A stretch of DNA of 55,000 nucleotides from Cecembia calidifontis (GTDB taxonomy: Bacteria; Bacteroidota; Bacteroidia; Cytophagales; Cyclobacteriaceae). Below are positions 33,661 through 42,133 of this stretch, in pieces. The notes under the pieces were generated by a model. The model saw only the letters and a program-made list of their open reading frames with translations. It did not search any database and was not told the DNA's origin. Within the stretch, counting starts at the first letter, position 1; every line of letters begins with the position of its first letter. The stretch is from contig NZ_SGXG01000001.1 in NCBI RefSeq assembly GCF_004216715.1, positions 4,535,001 to 4,590,000 of the forward strand. Reading direction: 5' to 3'. The translations under genes were made by a program, and so were the position numbers.

Positions 33661-34722
33661 TTAAAAATGAAATGCATAAACTTCTGATTCAATCCTGTCC
33701 AATCCATAGATTATTCTTTTTTCCCAATCCACGGCTATAGAAGTTACAGCATGATCTAACTCATAAAATGCCAAGGGATTACCTTCCCAATCAATGGCTA
33801 AAACTTTATTATGATGAATGGAGGCTTCCCCTTCTCCAGGTTTTACTGTTTTACCATTAGCGTACAATAAAAAAATCAGTTCCTCACTTGCGGCCAAAGA
33901 TTTGTAAGCATGCTGAGTTTTATTAAACACCCGCTTCATATATGGTGTTCCAGAGCGATCACCGATATCAAAATCAGGCACAAATTGATGTGGACCGTGA
34001 ATTCTTTTTAGAAGGTTAGCTTTCTCATCATACAACTCGATCAAATCTGTATATTCATAAGCCAATACCATTTTATCCTTTTGAGGATTGGAAATTAATT
34101 GGCCAGAAAAAACATCCACTGCCACCATAGGTGGCATTTCTATGCCATAGTCCGGATAATTTCCAACTCCAGAAATTTCATCACCTTCCCGGGAATAAAC
34201 CAAAAACCTGGAAAGCGGGACAATCGCTTGGGTAGTGGTATAAAATTGGTCATTCCTCAAATAAACTGAAGATAAAATAGGATTCATAAATGCCAAACTT
34301 TCAATTTCCTCAACTAAAATAGCATCACCTTTGATATCGAAAAGAAATCTTTTCATTAAGGTTGAAACAACATCATGGACCCAAACTGTCCCATCATCTA
34401 AAAATATCAAATTAAAAACCGAGAGTGTTTCTGAAGGCCCCATTCCGTTTTCAAAAATTTCACCTATAAGTTCATTGTCCTTATTAGTATCAAAAACTTT
34501 GACATTAAAGGGTTGATTTGCAGCTGAAACAAATAATAGCGAATCATAAAAAAAAATCTGTACGGGGGAGAGCAATAATCCTAAATCCATCCTCATTGCC
34601 TTAAGTGGCTTTATTTCCGGAATAGCATTTAGTGTAAACGTATAATCAATGTCCTTGTATTTCAAACTACTATCACACCCAATCAAGAACACTAAAATCA
34701 GATATATGAGTGTTTTTTTCAT
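33661..34722 (-). CDS. 6-bladed beta-propeller lipoprotein (cassette 2)
   Basis: A 353-residue predicted lipoprotein (leader MKKTLIYLILVFLIGC, Cys16). The repeated short strands (QIFFYDSLLFVSAANQPFNV, LIELYDEKANLLKRIHG, KVLAIDWEGNPLAFYE, TSIAVDWEKRIIYGL) are typical of the BF3164/TolB-like 6-bladed propeller group in Bacteroidota. It is preceded by a secreted Cys-rich 64-residue peptide gene and an intervening terminator, the same order as at 6687-8135. The ligand and role are unknown. Confidence 0.72.
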   Translation of the reverse strand: MKKTLIYLILVFLIGCDSSLKYKDIDYTFTLNAIPEIKPLKAMRMDLGLLLSPVQIFFYDSLLFVSAANQPFNVKVFDTNKDNELIGEIFENGMGPSETLSVFNLIFLDDGTVWVHDVVSTLMKRFLFDIKGDAILVEEIESLAFMNPILSSVYLRNDQFYTTTQAIVPLSRFLVYSREGDEISGVGNYPDYGIEMPPMVAVDVFSGQLISNPQKDKMVLAYEYTDLIELYDEKANLLKRIHGPHQFVPDFDIGDRSGTPYMKRVFNKTQHAYKSLAASEELIFLLYANGKTVKPGEGEASIHHNKVLAIDWEGNPLAFYELDHAVTSIAVDWEKRIIYGLDRIESEVYAFHF

Positions 34723-34833
34723 TTTTAAAAACTTTATTTCCCTTTTAAATTAAAATGTGAAAGGTTAGACTAAATCTAAATTCAATGAAAGTTCTATAAA
34801 TTGGATTAAAGAAATTTGATTAAAATTTTCACT

Positions 34834-34863
34834 AAAAAAGCTATCCCTTTAGAGATAGCCTTT
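34834..34863 (-). terminator. Terminator between peptide and lipoprotein genes (cassette 2)
   Basis: On the minus strand GGCTATC and GATAGC pair around a short loop and are followed by TTTTTT. It lies 11 bp after the stop of the small peptide gene and upstream of the lipoprotein gene, so lipoprotein expression would need readthrough or its own promoter. Confidence 0.75.
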
Positions 34864-34874
34864 GTTGAAAGAAC

Positions 34875-35069
34875 CTAAAACTCATTAGAAGGCCCCTTAC
34901 CATAACACAAAGTCCAGGAACATTGTACCCCGTTTTCATATTGGGTAATTGAACACAGTCTGCCATTACCGCAATCAGTATTACAATTAGTAACTGGACA
35001 ACCAGCCTTTGTATTCTCTAAAAAGAATATTCCTGACACAAAGAATGACAATAAAATCTTTTTGACCAT
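34875..35069 (-). CDS. Small secreted Cys-rich peptide (cassette 2)
   Basis: A 64-residue peptide with a signal sequence (MVKKILLSFFVSGIFFLENT, then KA) and a mature part with six cysteines (GCPVTNCNTDCGNGRLCS, QCSWTLCYG). It is the same length as the cassette 1 peptide, with a different sequence. It is likely exported and disulfide-bonded. It precedes a beta-propeller lipoprotein after a terminator. The IS1380 copy 2 ends only 14 bp upstream of the ATG (target duplication 35079-35083), so the native promoter is separated and any expression may start in the IS. Confidence 0.65.
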   Translation of the reverse strand: MVKKILLSFFVSGIFFLENTKAGCPVTNCNTDCGNGRLCSITQYENGVQCSWTLCYGKGPSNEF

Positions 35070-35083
35070 TTTTTAAATTAGTT

Positions 35084-36747
35084 CCTTAAATCCGCAGGGC
35101 GGATTTAAAAAAAGCCGAAAAAGTGGCTGAATTTATTCAATTCAGGCTTTTCCGGCTCGTTTTTTTTCACTTATTTAGATGATACCACTCAAACTAGATA
35201 AGCGGTATGAAAATTACGAATTCGACAGAAAAAATCACACCTTTCGGAGGTTTTAATTTTGTTTTTAACTCTTTCAAAAATTCTGGTCTCCCAGAACTCA
35301 TTGATAATCAATTGGGGGTTAGAGCCTTAAGGGGAGGGTTTTCATACAGTGACATTTTCGCCAATCATATGGCTATTTTCTTTAATGGTGGCGACTGTAC
35401 TGAAGATATCAATGTTCACTTGAGAGACGCACTTGAACAGGTCCCTTCATTTTCAGTATGCAGTGCCGATACAATTCTGAGAGGTATCAAAGAGCTTGCT
35501 GTTGATACAGAACTCTTTATAAATCCGTCCAGTGGAGTAAGCCATGAATTTAATATCAATGGAAAACTCAACAGCTTGTTGTTAAAATCAGCTTGTAAGA
35601 CCGGATTACTCAAGTCAGGTGTTGCTTACGACCTCGATTATGACAACACCGTCATTCCAACTGAAAAGTACGATTCAAAAAAGACATATAAACACGTCTA
35701 TGGATATCAGCCAGGTGTAGCTTCCATAGCACATCCTGAATTTTCACAGGCCATTCCTGTGTACGTAGAGGGCAGAAATGGCAACAGTCAGGCCAAATAT
35801 TTGCAGGCTGATACACTTACACGCATGTTTGGGCAGCTTACCAATGAAAATATCCGTATCGGAAGGTTCAGAGCCGATTCAGCATCCTATCAGGAAGAAG
35901 TTCTCCGCACACTGGAAGCACATACCGAAAGCTTTTATATACGGGCAAACAGATGTGCCAAACTGGATAATATCCTTGGAAGTATAGCCCCTGAGAAGTG
36001 GCAGAAAATACGTTTGGGTGTACAGGAAATGGAAGTTACTGACCTATCCGACTACAAACCTTTCGGTAAAGACAGGTCTTACAGGCTGGTCATTACCAGA
36101 ATCAGGCGTAAAGACGGGCAGGCAGATGTGTTTAGTGGAGATGCATTTACTTACAGGGCTATTCTGACCAATGAACATACATCGTCCAATGAAGCTGTTG
36201 TAAGGTTTTATAACGCCCGGGGTGCAAGCGAACGCTTGTTTGATGTACTCAACAATGACTTTGGCTGGTCTAAGTTGCCCTGTTCGTTCCTTGCAGAGAA
36301 TACCTCCTTTATGCTTATGACGGCTATGTATGCCAATTTTTACACCTATATCATTGGAGAGTATTCCAGAAAAGTTGATTGGCTTAAGCCTACCGACAGG
36401 CTCAAGAAGTTTATCTTCAGATTTATCACTGTTTCAGCCAAGTGGATAAGAACGGGAAGAAGAGAAGTGCTCAAACTGTTCACGAGTAAGGATTACAAGC
36501 CGATTTTGAACTAAATTCAGATAAAAACCCCTCAGGAGCTCAAAAAATAAAGATTTACAGGGAAGAGGTATGCCTTTTCCATTAAAATTGAGGAAAAAAA
36601 CCGTCCATTTTATCCTCAAACCTAAAATCCATTGTCTCAAAACTATGAACACTCTTCAATCAAAGGGAAGAAATTCCCGAACTAGACCAAAAATGAACAC
36701 AAACAAGCAGATTCAAATCTCCAAACTAAAATCCTGCGGATTTTAGG
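35084..36747 (+). mobile_element. IS1380-family element, copy 2 (intact)
   Basis: A 1664-bp element from CCTTAAATCCGC (35084) to GCGGATTTTAGG (36747), flanked by a perfect 5-bp target duplication TAGTT (35079-35083 and 36748-36752). It is nearly identical to copy 1 in opposite orientation. Differences are one-base changes in two homopolymer runs and six substitutions within an 18-bp leader just before the transposase. Ends form perfect subterminal palindromes: TTAAATCCGC/GCGGATTTAA and CTAAAATCC/GGATTTTAG. Both termini and the transposase are intact, so it is probably mobile. Confidence 0.95.
35207..36514 (+). CDS. IS1380-family transposase (copy 2)
   Basis: A 435-residue transposase identical in protein sequence to that of copy 1 (8348-9655). 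The catalytic blocks are the same: DLDYDNTVIP, RADSASYQEE and GASERLFDVLNND. It starts at ATG 35207. A strong hairpin at about 35096-35167 lies between the IS end and the gene. The downstream part of the element (36515-36747) contains no gene. Confidence 0.96.
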   Translation: MKITNSTEKITPFGGFNFVFNSFKNSGLPELIDNQLGVRALRGGFSYSDIFANHMAIFFNGGDCTEDINVHLRDALEQVPSFSVCSADTILRGIKELAVDTELFINPSSGVSHEFNINGKLNSLLLKSACKTGLLKSGVAYDLDYDNTVIPTEKYDSKKTYKHVYGYQPGVASIAHPEFSQAIPVYVEGRNGNSQAKYLQADTLTRMFGQLTNENIRIGRFRADSASYQEEVLRTLEAHTESFYIRANRCAKLDNILGSIAPEKWQKIRLGVQEMEVTDLSDYKPFGKDRSYRLVITRIRRKDGQADVFSGDAFTYRAILTNEHTSSNEAVVRFYNARGASERLFDVLNNDFGWSKLPCSFLAENTSFMLMTAMYANFYTYIIGEYSRKVDWLKPTDRLKKFIFRFITVSAKWIRTGRREVLKLFTSKDYKPILN

Positions 36748-36841
36748 TAGTTTGAAATTGTTTTTAACATAATGTATGCAATTAACTTCTTAAGAAGTAC
36801 CATAAAACAATTGATCATTTCCGCTAGCACTATAAAATTTT

Positions 36842-38286
36842 ACTGTCGTCCGACTAAAATAAGAAATTTAAAATAAAGTCCTCTAATGAAGTTTTAGAGG
36901 TGTTTTTTGTTGAAAGTCAAAAAGCACCCCCTATCCGGAAAGGAATAATTGGGTTTGTACATTTTGGATGTCTTTTTGAAATATACTTTTAAAGTAAGCT
37001 TCAGGAAAAAGTAGGAACTTTTCAAGACTGACGTAGGAGCAAAGATTTTTTGCGGCTACCATGACCATGGTCGAGAAGTCTTCAGCCTCTTTTATCCGCT
37101 TATGTAGAACTGTAAACAGGAGGTTGAGTATCAATGCCACCCAAATCTGGATTTTGATCCCGTTCTCGCTGTCCGACAAAAAATATCTGAGTTCAAAATT
37201 CTGCTTGATCTGCTTGAAAAGCACTTCGATAACCCACCTGTTCTTATAGAGAAGAGCTATGGTTAGGGCATCCAATCCCTTAAGATTGGTGATAAACTCC
37301 AGCGTTTCACCGCTTTCAGGGTCAGCATAAACCACCAGTCTGGCTTCAACTGTCCGAGAAACTCCCTTCTCCCTGTAGCTCAGTGAGATAATCTGGTCCT
37401 TGATGATGTCCAAGGCATGCGTACAGTCAAACTCACTGACCACTTCATATCTTGCATTGTCTTTTTTTCTGGTCACAAAATATCTGTTTGAACTGTCCCA
37501 CTTTTCAAAGCAGGAATAGCGGTTATATCCTTTGTCGAAAACAGCTATCCCGTGCTCAGGCAGATCCATCACTTTTAAAAACATATTTTCATTTGTGGCC
37601 GCAGAACGGATACATATGAAGTTGGGAACGCCTTCTGCCAGATTCATTTTGGCAAATATCTTGGCACCACCTTTTTTCTTTCCGTTCAGGGGATTGCGTC
37701 CGGCCCCTCTGAGGATTTCCTTGAACAGCGTGACCGTTGAGGAATCAAAAACCTCAACACGGCTGAGGTCGACCTCTCCACCGATATCGAGCCAATTTCC
37801 TACCAAAGATGCCCTATAGTATGAATACAGCCCTTTGTATAGTTGTTCAAAAACACGATAACTGCGTTTACGGTTTGCATCAGAAAGGGTACTCCTGGCA
37901 GGTAGCTGCTTCATTCCAAAAGGAATAAGCTTGGTTATGATCAGGCCGATGTTTTTGCAGACCTCTCTAAGACTGCTGTTTCTGGTCAACACCGCATAAA
38001 ACATGCAGATGAAGTGATCACTTGTTTTGAGTTTCTTGTAGTACCTATCCGAGTTTTCTTCCTCAACGACCTGATTCAATAGCTCTTTGGGAATAAGAGA
38101 GAGGAGTTGAGCGATAATAGGATGCCCAGACAAAAATTTATGCTTAAATTGTGTCACGTTGTTGGTTCTTGGTCGAAACAACAATATGAAAAAGATGGGT
38201 AAGCTCCAAAAGGGCTGCCCATCTTTGATTTTTGTACTATTCTAGGATTTTATTTTTTATATTGCCTCAGTTCTCGGACGACAGTA
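36842..38286 (-). mobile_element. IS4-family insertion sequence
   Basis: An element of about 1.45 kb with inverted repeats ACTGTCGTCCGA (36842) and TCGGACGACAGT (to 38285/38286), flanked by a 9-10 bp target duplication ATAAAATTTT (36832-36841 and 38287-38296). The long duplication is typical of the IS4 family. The left part contains a hairpin (CCTCTA/TTAGAGG at about 36880-36900) before the end of the transposase gene. The element appears intact and is 95 bp from the IS1380 copy 2. Confidence 0.9.
36931..38184 (-). CDS. IS4-family transposase
   Basis: A 417-residue transposase with the N-terminal DUF4372-like region (TQFKHKFLSGHPIIAQLLSL) and the DDE core: Asp in VEVFDSSTVTLFKE, Asp in GIAVFDKGYNRYSCF, and Glu in the YREK-like block NRWVIEVLFKQIKQNFELRY. 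It is full length with no frameshift. It starts at ATG 38184 (MLFRPRTNNVTQ). Confidence 0.94.
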   Translation of the reverse strand: MLFRPRTNNVTQFKHKFLSGHPIIAQLLSLIPKELLNQVVEEENSDRYYKKLKTSDHFICMFYAVLTRNSSLREVCKNIGLIITKLIPFGMKQLPARSTLSDANRKRSYRVFEQLYKGLYSYYRASLVGNWLDIGGEVDLSRVEVFDSSTVTLFKEILRGAGRNPLNGKKKGGAKIFAKMNLAEGVPNFICIRSAATNENMFLKVMDLPEHGIAVFDKGYNRYSCFEKWDSSNRYFVTRKKDNARYEVVSEFDCTHALDIIKDQIISLSYREKGVSRTVEARLVVYADPESGETLEFITNLKGLDALTIALLYKNRWVIEVLFKQIKQNFELRYFLSDSENGIKIQIWVALILNLLFTVLHKRIKEAEDFSTMVMVAAKNLCSYVSLEKFLLFPEAYFKSIFQKDIQNVQTQLFLSG

Positions 38287-38335
38287 ATAAAATTTTAAAA
38301 AAAAAATCATCTTGCAAAGCAAAATAGCTAAAAAA

Positions 38336-38445
38336 GAGGCTGTATCATAAGTCAAATGAAAGCCCTGAGATTTGGATATATGAAATTTGATTCCGATACC
38401 TTCCCGAATAAAAAAGAGGCTGTCCCTATTTATGAGACAGCCTCC
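38336..38445. repeat. Inverted GAGGCTGT repeat, possible IS1182-type remnant
   Basis: GAGGCTGTATCATAA on the plus strand near 38336 matches the inverse of the sdhB terminator arm (TTATGAGACAGCCTC, 38431-38445) at 14 of 15 positions. GAGGCTGTCTCATAA resembles termini of IS1182-like elements in this phylum, so this 110-bp segment may be a solo or deleted IS whose end now serves as the sdhB terminator. Confidence 0.4.
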
Positions 38446-38447
38446 TT
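38410..38447 (-). terminator. Intrinsic terminator of sdhCAB
   Basis: On the minus strand GAGGCTGTC and GACAGCCTC form a 9-bp stem with an AT-rich loop, followed by TTTTTTATT, 23 bp after the sdhB stop codon. Confidence 0.85.
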
Positions 38448-38470
38448 ATCTTGATTAAAATTTATTTCTA

Positions 38471-39220
38471 TTAAATATTGTCACTGCTTACCACAGCAGT
38501 AAAGTATTCTCTGTTCATACGGGCAATATTGGTCAAGCTTATACCTTTTGGACATTCAGCAGCACAAGCACCAGTATTGGTACAAGCACCAAAACCTTCA
38601 GCATCCATCTGGGCAATCATCTTCTCAACCCTTTCCTTACGTTCTACCTGTCCCTGAGGCAATAATGCCAATTGGGAAATTTTCGCAGAAGTGAAGAGCA
38701 TAGCAGAAGCGTTTTTACATGCCGCAACACAGGCACCACAACCGATGCAGGTAGCCGCATCGAATGCTTCATCTGCTACTTTCTTTGGAATCGGAATTTC
38801 ATTGGCATCAGGTACACCTCCGGTATTTACTGATATATACCCCCCAGCTTGGATGATACGGTCGAATGCAGAGCGGTCGACCACCAAATCCTTAACTACA
38901 GGGAAGGCTTTTGCCCTCCAAGGTTCAATTGTAATGGTCTCTCCATCATTGAATGACCTCATGTGCAACTGACAGGTAGTGGTCTGCAATGGACCATGGG
39001 GCTTGCCGTTGATGTACAAAGAACACATGCCACAGATACCCTCACGACAATCATGATCAAAGTGAACAGGATCCTCTCCTTTCTCTGCCAATTCTTCGTT
39101 CAATACATCCAGCATCTCAAGGAAAGACATGTCTTTGGAAACACCGGATAGTTTATATTCCTTAAAGCCGCCCTTGTCGGCGTTATTTTTCTGTCTCCAG
39201 ATTTTTAAAGTTAAGTTCAT
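38471..39220 (-). CDS. sdhB: Succinate dehydrogenase/fumarate reductase iron-sulfur subunit
   Basis: A 249-residue subunit. The N-terminal ferredoxin domain has the 2Fe-2S cysteines in CREGICGMCSLYING and TTTC. The C-terminal domain has 4Fe-4S and 3Fe-4S motifs CIGCGACVAACKN and CTNTGACAAECPKGI. It carries electrons from FAD in SdhA to the membrane cytochrome at the inner face of the cytoplasmic membrane. It is last in the sdhCAB operon (27-bp gap after sdhA), with a terminator downstream. Confidence 0.96.
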   Translation of the reverse strand: MNLTLKIWRQKNNADKGGFKEYKLSGVSKDMSFLEMLDVLNEELAEKGEDPVHFDHDCREGICGMCSLYINGKPHGPLQTTTCQLHMRSFNDGETITIEPWRAKAFPVVKDLVVDRSAFDRIIQAGGYISVNTGGVPDANEIPIPKKVADEAFDAATCIGCGACVAACKNASAMLFTSAKISQLALLPQGQVERKERVEKMIAQMDAEGFGACTNTGACAAECPKGISLTNIARMNREYFTAVVSSDNI

Positions 39221-39247
39221 AGCTCTTGCGAGTTTAATGCTGTTAAA

Positions 39248-41182
39248 TTACTTGTAACTTCTTTGGGTCAACTTCACGTTCTCAAAAACCAGAGGTTCCT
39301 TGTGCAAAACTTCCTCTTGCCCCTCTCCCATATACTGCCAGGCAGCTACATAGGCGAAATTTTCATCATCCCTCAAAGCCTCACCCTCAGGAGTCTGGTA
39401 TTCTTCTCTAAAGTGCCCGCCACAAGACTCATTTCTGTTCAACGCATCATCAACCATCAATTCTCCCAATTCAAGGAAGTCAGCCACACGGTGTGCCTTT
39501 TCCAAAGACTGGTTGAGCTCTTCATTTTCACCCAAAACCTTCACATTGGACCAAAATTCTGACCTAAGTTCCTTTATCATTGCTTTCGCTTTGGTCAAAC
39601 CTTCTGCGGTTCTTGCCATTCCGCAATAATTCCACATGATTTTTCCTAAACTCTTGTGGAAATAATCTACGGTCTTGTCACCCTTAATACTCAAAAGTTT
39701 CTGAATCCTTTCTTTGACTTCTTTTTCGGCTCTTTGGAACTCAGGATGGTCTGTTGGAATTTTGGCATTAGGGGTTTGTGCCAGGTAATCTCCGATGGTG
39801 TAAGGAATTACAAAATATCCATCAGCAAGACCCTGCATTAATGCAGATGCGCCAAGTCTATTAGCCCCATGGTCAGAGAAGTTCGCCTCTCCCAAGGCAT
39901 ATAAGCCCGGTACCGTAGTCATAAGGTTATAATCTACCCAGAGTCCGCCCATGGTGTAGTGAACGGCTGGATAAATTTTCATAGGCACCTTGTATGGATT
40001 TTCACCTGTGATTTGCTGGTACATATCAAACAGGTTACCATATTTGGCCCGGATGACATCTTCACCGTCTCTTATGATAGCATCGCGGAAGTCCAAAAAT
40101 ACCGCTTCACCTGTTTCATTCACTCCTCTGCCTTCGTCACATACATATTTGGCATTTCTAGAAGCCACATCGCGGGGCACTAGGTTTCCAAAAGATGGAT
40201 ATTTTCTTTCCAAGAAATAATCCCTGTCTTCCTCTTTGATATCGTTGGCCTGTATTTGGCCTTTTCTCAATTTTTCAGCCATTTCAGCAGTAGCAGGAAC
40301 CCATACCCTACCGTCGTTTCTCAAGGATTCAGACATCAAAGTCAATTTGGACTGATGATCTCCGGATACCGGGATACATGTCGGGTGAATCTGAGTAAAG
40401 CAAGGATTAGCCATCAGAGCACCTTTCTTATGGGCTCTCCAAGCTGCTGTCACATTGGAACCCATGGCATTGGTAGAAAGGAAAAATACGTTACCATAAC
40501 CTCCGGTACACAACAAAACTGCATGCGCACTGTGAGACTCGATAGCTCCTGTAATAAGGTTTCTTGTCACGATTCCCCTGGCCTTTCCATCCACAAGCAC
40601 CAGATCCATCATTTCGGTTCTTGGGTAAAGTTTCACTTTTCCATTAGCCACCTGACGGCTCAAAGCAGAGTACGCGCCCAAAAGCAATTGCTGGCCAGTT
40701 TGGCCCCTCGCATAAAAAGTTCTGGACACCTGTGCACCACCAAAAGAACGGTTGGCCAACAATCCTCCATATTCTCTGGCAAAAGGCACACCCTGTGCCA
40801 CACATTGGTCGATAATATTTACAGAAACTTCTGCCAAACGGTAAACATTGGCTTCCCTTGCTCTGTAATCACCGCCTTTGATCGTATCGTAAAATAGACG
40901 GAATACAGAATCACCGTCATTTTGGTAATTTTTTGCAGCATTGATCCCACCTTGCGCAGCAATAGAGTGTGCCCTTCTTGGGCTATCCTGGAAGCAAAAA
41001 GCCTTCACATTATATCCAAGCTCTGCCAGAGAGGCGGCAGCGGATGCACCTGCAAGACCGGTACCCACAACAATCACATCATATTTACGCTTATTGGCAG
41101 GGTTGACCAGCTTGACATTGAATTTATGTTTTGACCACTTTTCTGATAAGGGTCCATCTGGAATTTTTGAATCTAGAATCAT
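39248..41182 (-). CDS. sdhA: Succinate dehydrogenase/fumarate reductase flavoprotein subunit
   Basis: A 644-residue flavoprotein. The FAD-binding motif is DVIVVGTGLAGASAAASLAE. The FAD-linking His is in RRAHSIAAQGGINAAKN. Active-site blocks include FTQIHPTCIP, PAVHYTMGGLWVDYN and LGEANFSDHGANRLGASALM. It oxidises succinate to fumarate or the reverse in the TCA cycle and respiration. The long form with the b558-type SdhC matches the Bacteroidota and epsilon-type three-subunit enzyme. It lies 12 bp after sdhC. Confidence 0.97.
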   Translation of the reverse strand: MILDSKIPDGPLSEKWSKHKFNVKLVNPANKRKYDVIVVGTGLAGASAAASLAELGYNVKAFCFQDSPRRAHSIAAQGGINAAKNYQNDGDSVFRLFYDTIKGGDYRAREANVYRLAEVSVNIIDQCVAQGVPFAREYGGLLANRSFGGAQVSRTFYARGQTGQQLLLGAYSALSRQVANGKVKLYPRTEMMDLVLVDGKARGIVTRNLITGAIESHSAHAVLLCTGGYGNVFFLSTNAMGSNVTAAWRAHKKGALMANPCFTQIHPTCIPVSGDHQSKLTLMSESLRNDGRVWVPATAEMAEKLRKGQIQANDIKEEDRDYFLERKYPSFGNLVPRDVASRNAKYVCDEGRGVNETGEAVFLDFRDAIIRDGEDVIRAKYGNLFDMYQQITGENPYKVPMKIYPAVHYTMGGLWVDYNLMTTVPGLYALGEANFSDHGANRLGASALMQGLADGYFVIPYTIGDYLAQTPNAKIPTDHPEFQRAEKEVKERIQKLLSIKGDKTVDYFHKSLGKIMWNYCGMARTAEGLTKAKAMIKELRSEFWSNVKVLGENEELNQSLEKAHRVADFLELGELMVDDALNRNESCGGHFREEYQTPEGEALRDDENFAYVAAWQYMGEGQEEVLHKEPLVFENVKLTQRSYK

Positions 41183-41194
41183 ACTTGATCTTGT

Positions 41195-41875
41195 TTAATT
41201 CATGAAATAGATATACAAAGGCATACTTGCAAAAAGTGCTGGTACAATAATGCTGAATGCCAAACCTACTTTTTTTATAGCAGGTGTATATTTGACGTGA
41301 TTCAGTCCTAAAGTCTGGAATGCACTGGAAAAACCATGAGACAAATGAAATCCAAGGAAGATCATGGAAATCACATACAGGGCCACCAACCATTCCTGCT
41401 GAAAGGCGAATGTTACAATGCTATACAAATCTTTATACTGCTCACCATTGTATTCTACCATAGGCAAATCTCCCCAATGCATTTTATACCAAAATCCCTG
41501 CAAATGCACTACAAGAAAAATCAGAATGATTGTGCCTAAAACGCCCATATTCCTGGAAGTCCAAGGAGAATTGGTAGACGCCTGACTGCTTGCATAAGGT
41601 ATTGGCCTGGCTGATTTGTTCACTCTGGTGAGAATGATAGAGTAAACCACATGGACAATCACCGAGATATAGGTGAGATAGGACAATAATTTGACGGCTG
41701 GATTGGTGGTCATGAACTTGGCATAAATATTAAATGCCTCTCCTCCATCATTTTTGAATAAAAGAGTGTTTCCCGAAACATGCCCGATAAGGAACAAAAT
41801 CAGGAACAATCCTGTAAGGGCCATCAGAAGTTTTCTGCCCAAGGTGCTACTTAAGGTTTTTGTTACCCAACTCAT
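41195..41875 (-). CDS. sdhC: Succinate dehydrogenase cytochrome b558 subunit
   Basis: A 226-residue membrane anchor with five helices and heme-ligand histidines in LIGHVSGNTL, VIVHVVYSII, LVVHLQGFWY and LGFHLSHGFSS. This is the single di-heme b-type anchor of the SdhC/FrdC b558 family. It passes electrons to menaquinone, the usual quinone of the phylum. It is the first gene of the operon, preceded by a strong consensus promoter. Confidence 0.93.
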   Translation of the reverse strand: MSWVTKTLSSTLGRKLLMALTGLFLILFLIGHVSGNTLLFKNDGGEAFNIYAKFMTTNPAVKLLSYLTYISVIVHVVYSIILTRVNKSARPIPYASSQASTNSPWTSRNMGVLGTIILIFLVVHLQGFWYKMHWGDLPMVEYNGEQYKDLYSIVTFAFQQEWLVALYVISMIFLGFHLSHGFSSAFQTLGLNHVKYTPAIKKVGLAFSIIVPALFASMPLYIYFMN

Positions 41876-41924
41876 ATAGTTTTGCTTAAATTTTCGATTG
41901 GTTTATGGTTTTTTACTTCGCGGC

Positions 41925-41955
41925 CAAATTTACATTTGGAAAGTTTAGTAAACAA
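41925..41955 (-). promoter_or_regulatory. Promoter of sdhCAB
   Basis: On the minus strand TTG (41953-41955) is followed after 20 nt by TAAATTTG (41925-41932), a perfect match to TAnnTTTG, about 50 bp upstream of the sdhC start. Confidence 0.65.
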
Positions 41956-42133
41956 TTCCAAAACAATCGATTGAACTTATTTTAAAACGTTCTAAATAGT
42001 GTTTTTTTAGTTAATTCTTCTTTTCTTTACAATCTTTCTAACCAAGTGTTTATTTTTATTGTTTGAATAAATACCATAATTTAATCCTGATTTGTTTACA
42101 TTCGTATATAGACCTTAATAAAGCTGGTTATTC

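Noticed and set aside
9777..35083. A 25-kb inversion between the two oppositely oriented IS1380 copies that separated two once-adjacent peptide cassettes
   Set aside because: It is attractive because flipping the segment would place both cassettes in tandem. However, both IS copies keep matched target duplications (AAATA at copy 1, TAGTT at copy 2), which recombination between them would have mixed.
42062..42104. A sigma promoter for the T9SS cargo gene at TACATTCG
   Set aside because: The nearest TTTG is 31 nt upstream, too far for the usual 19-21 nt spacing, and the -7 box has a mismatch.
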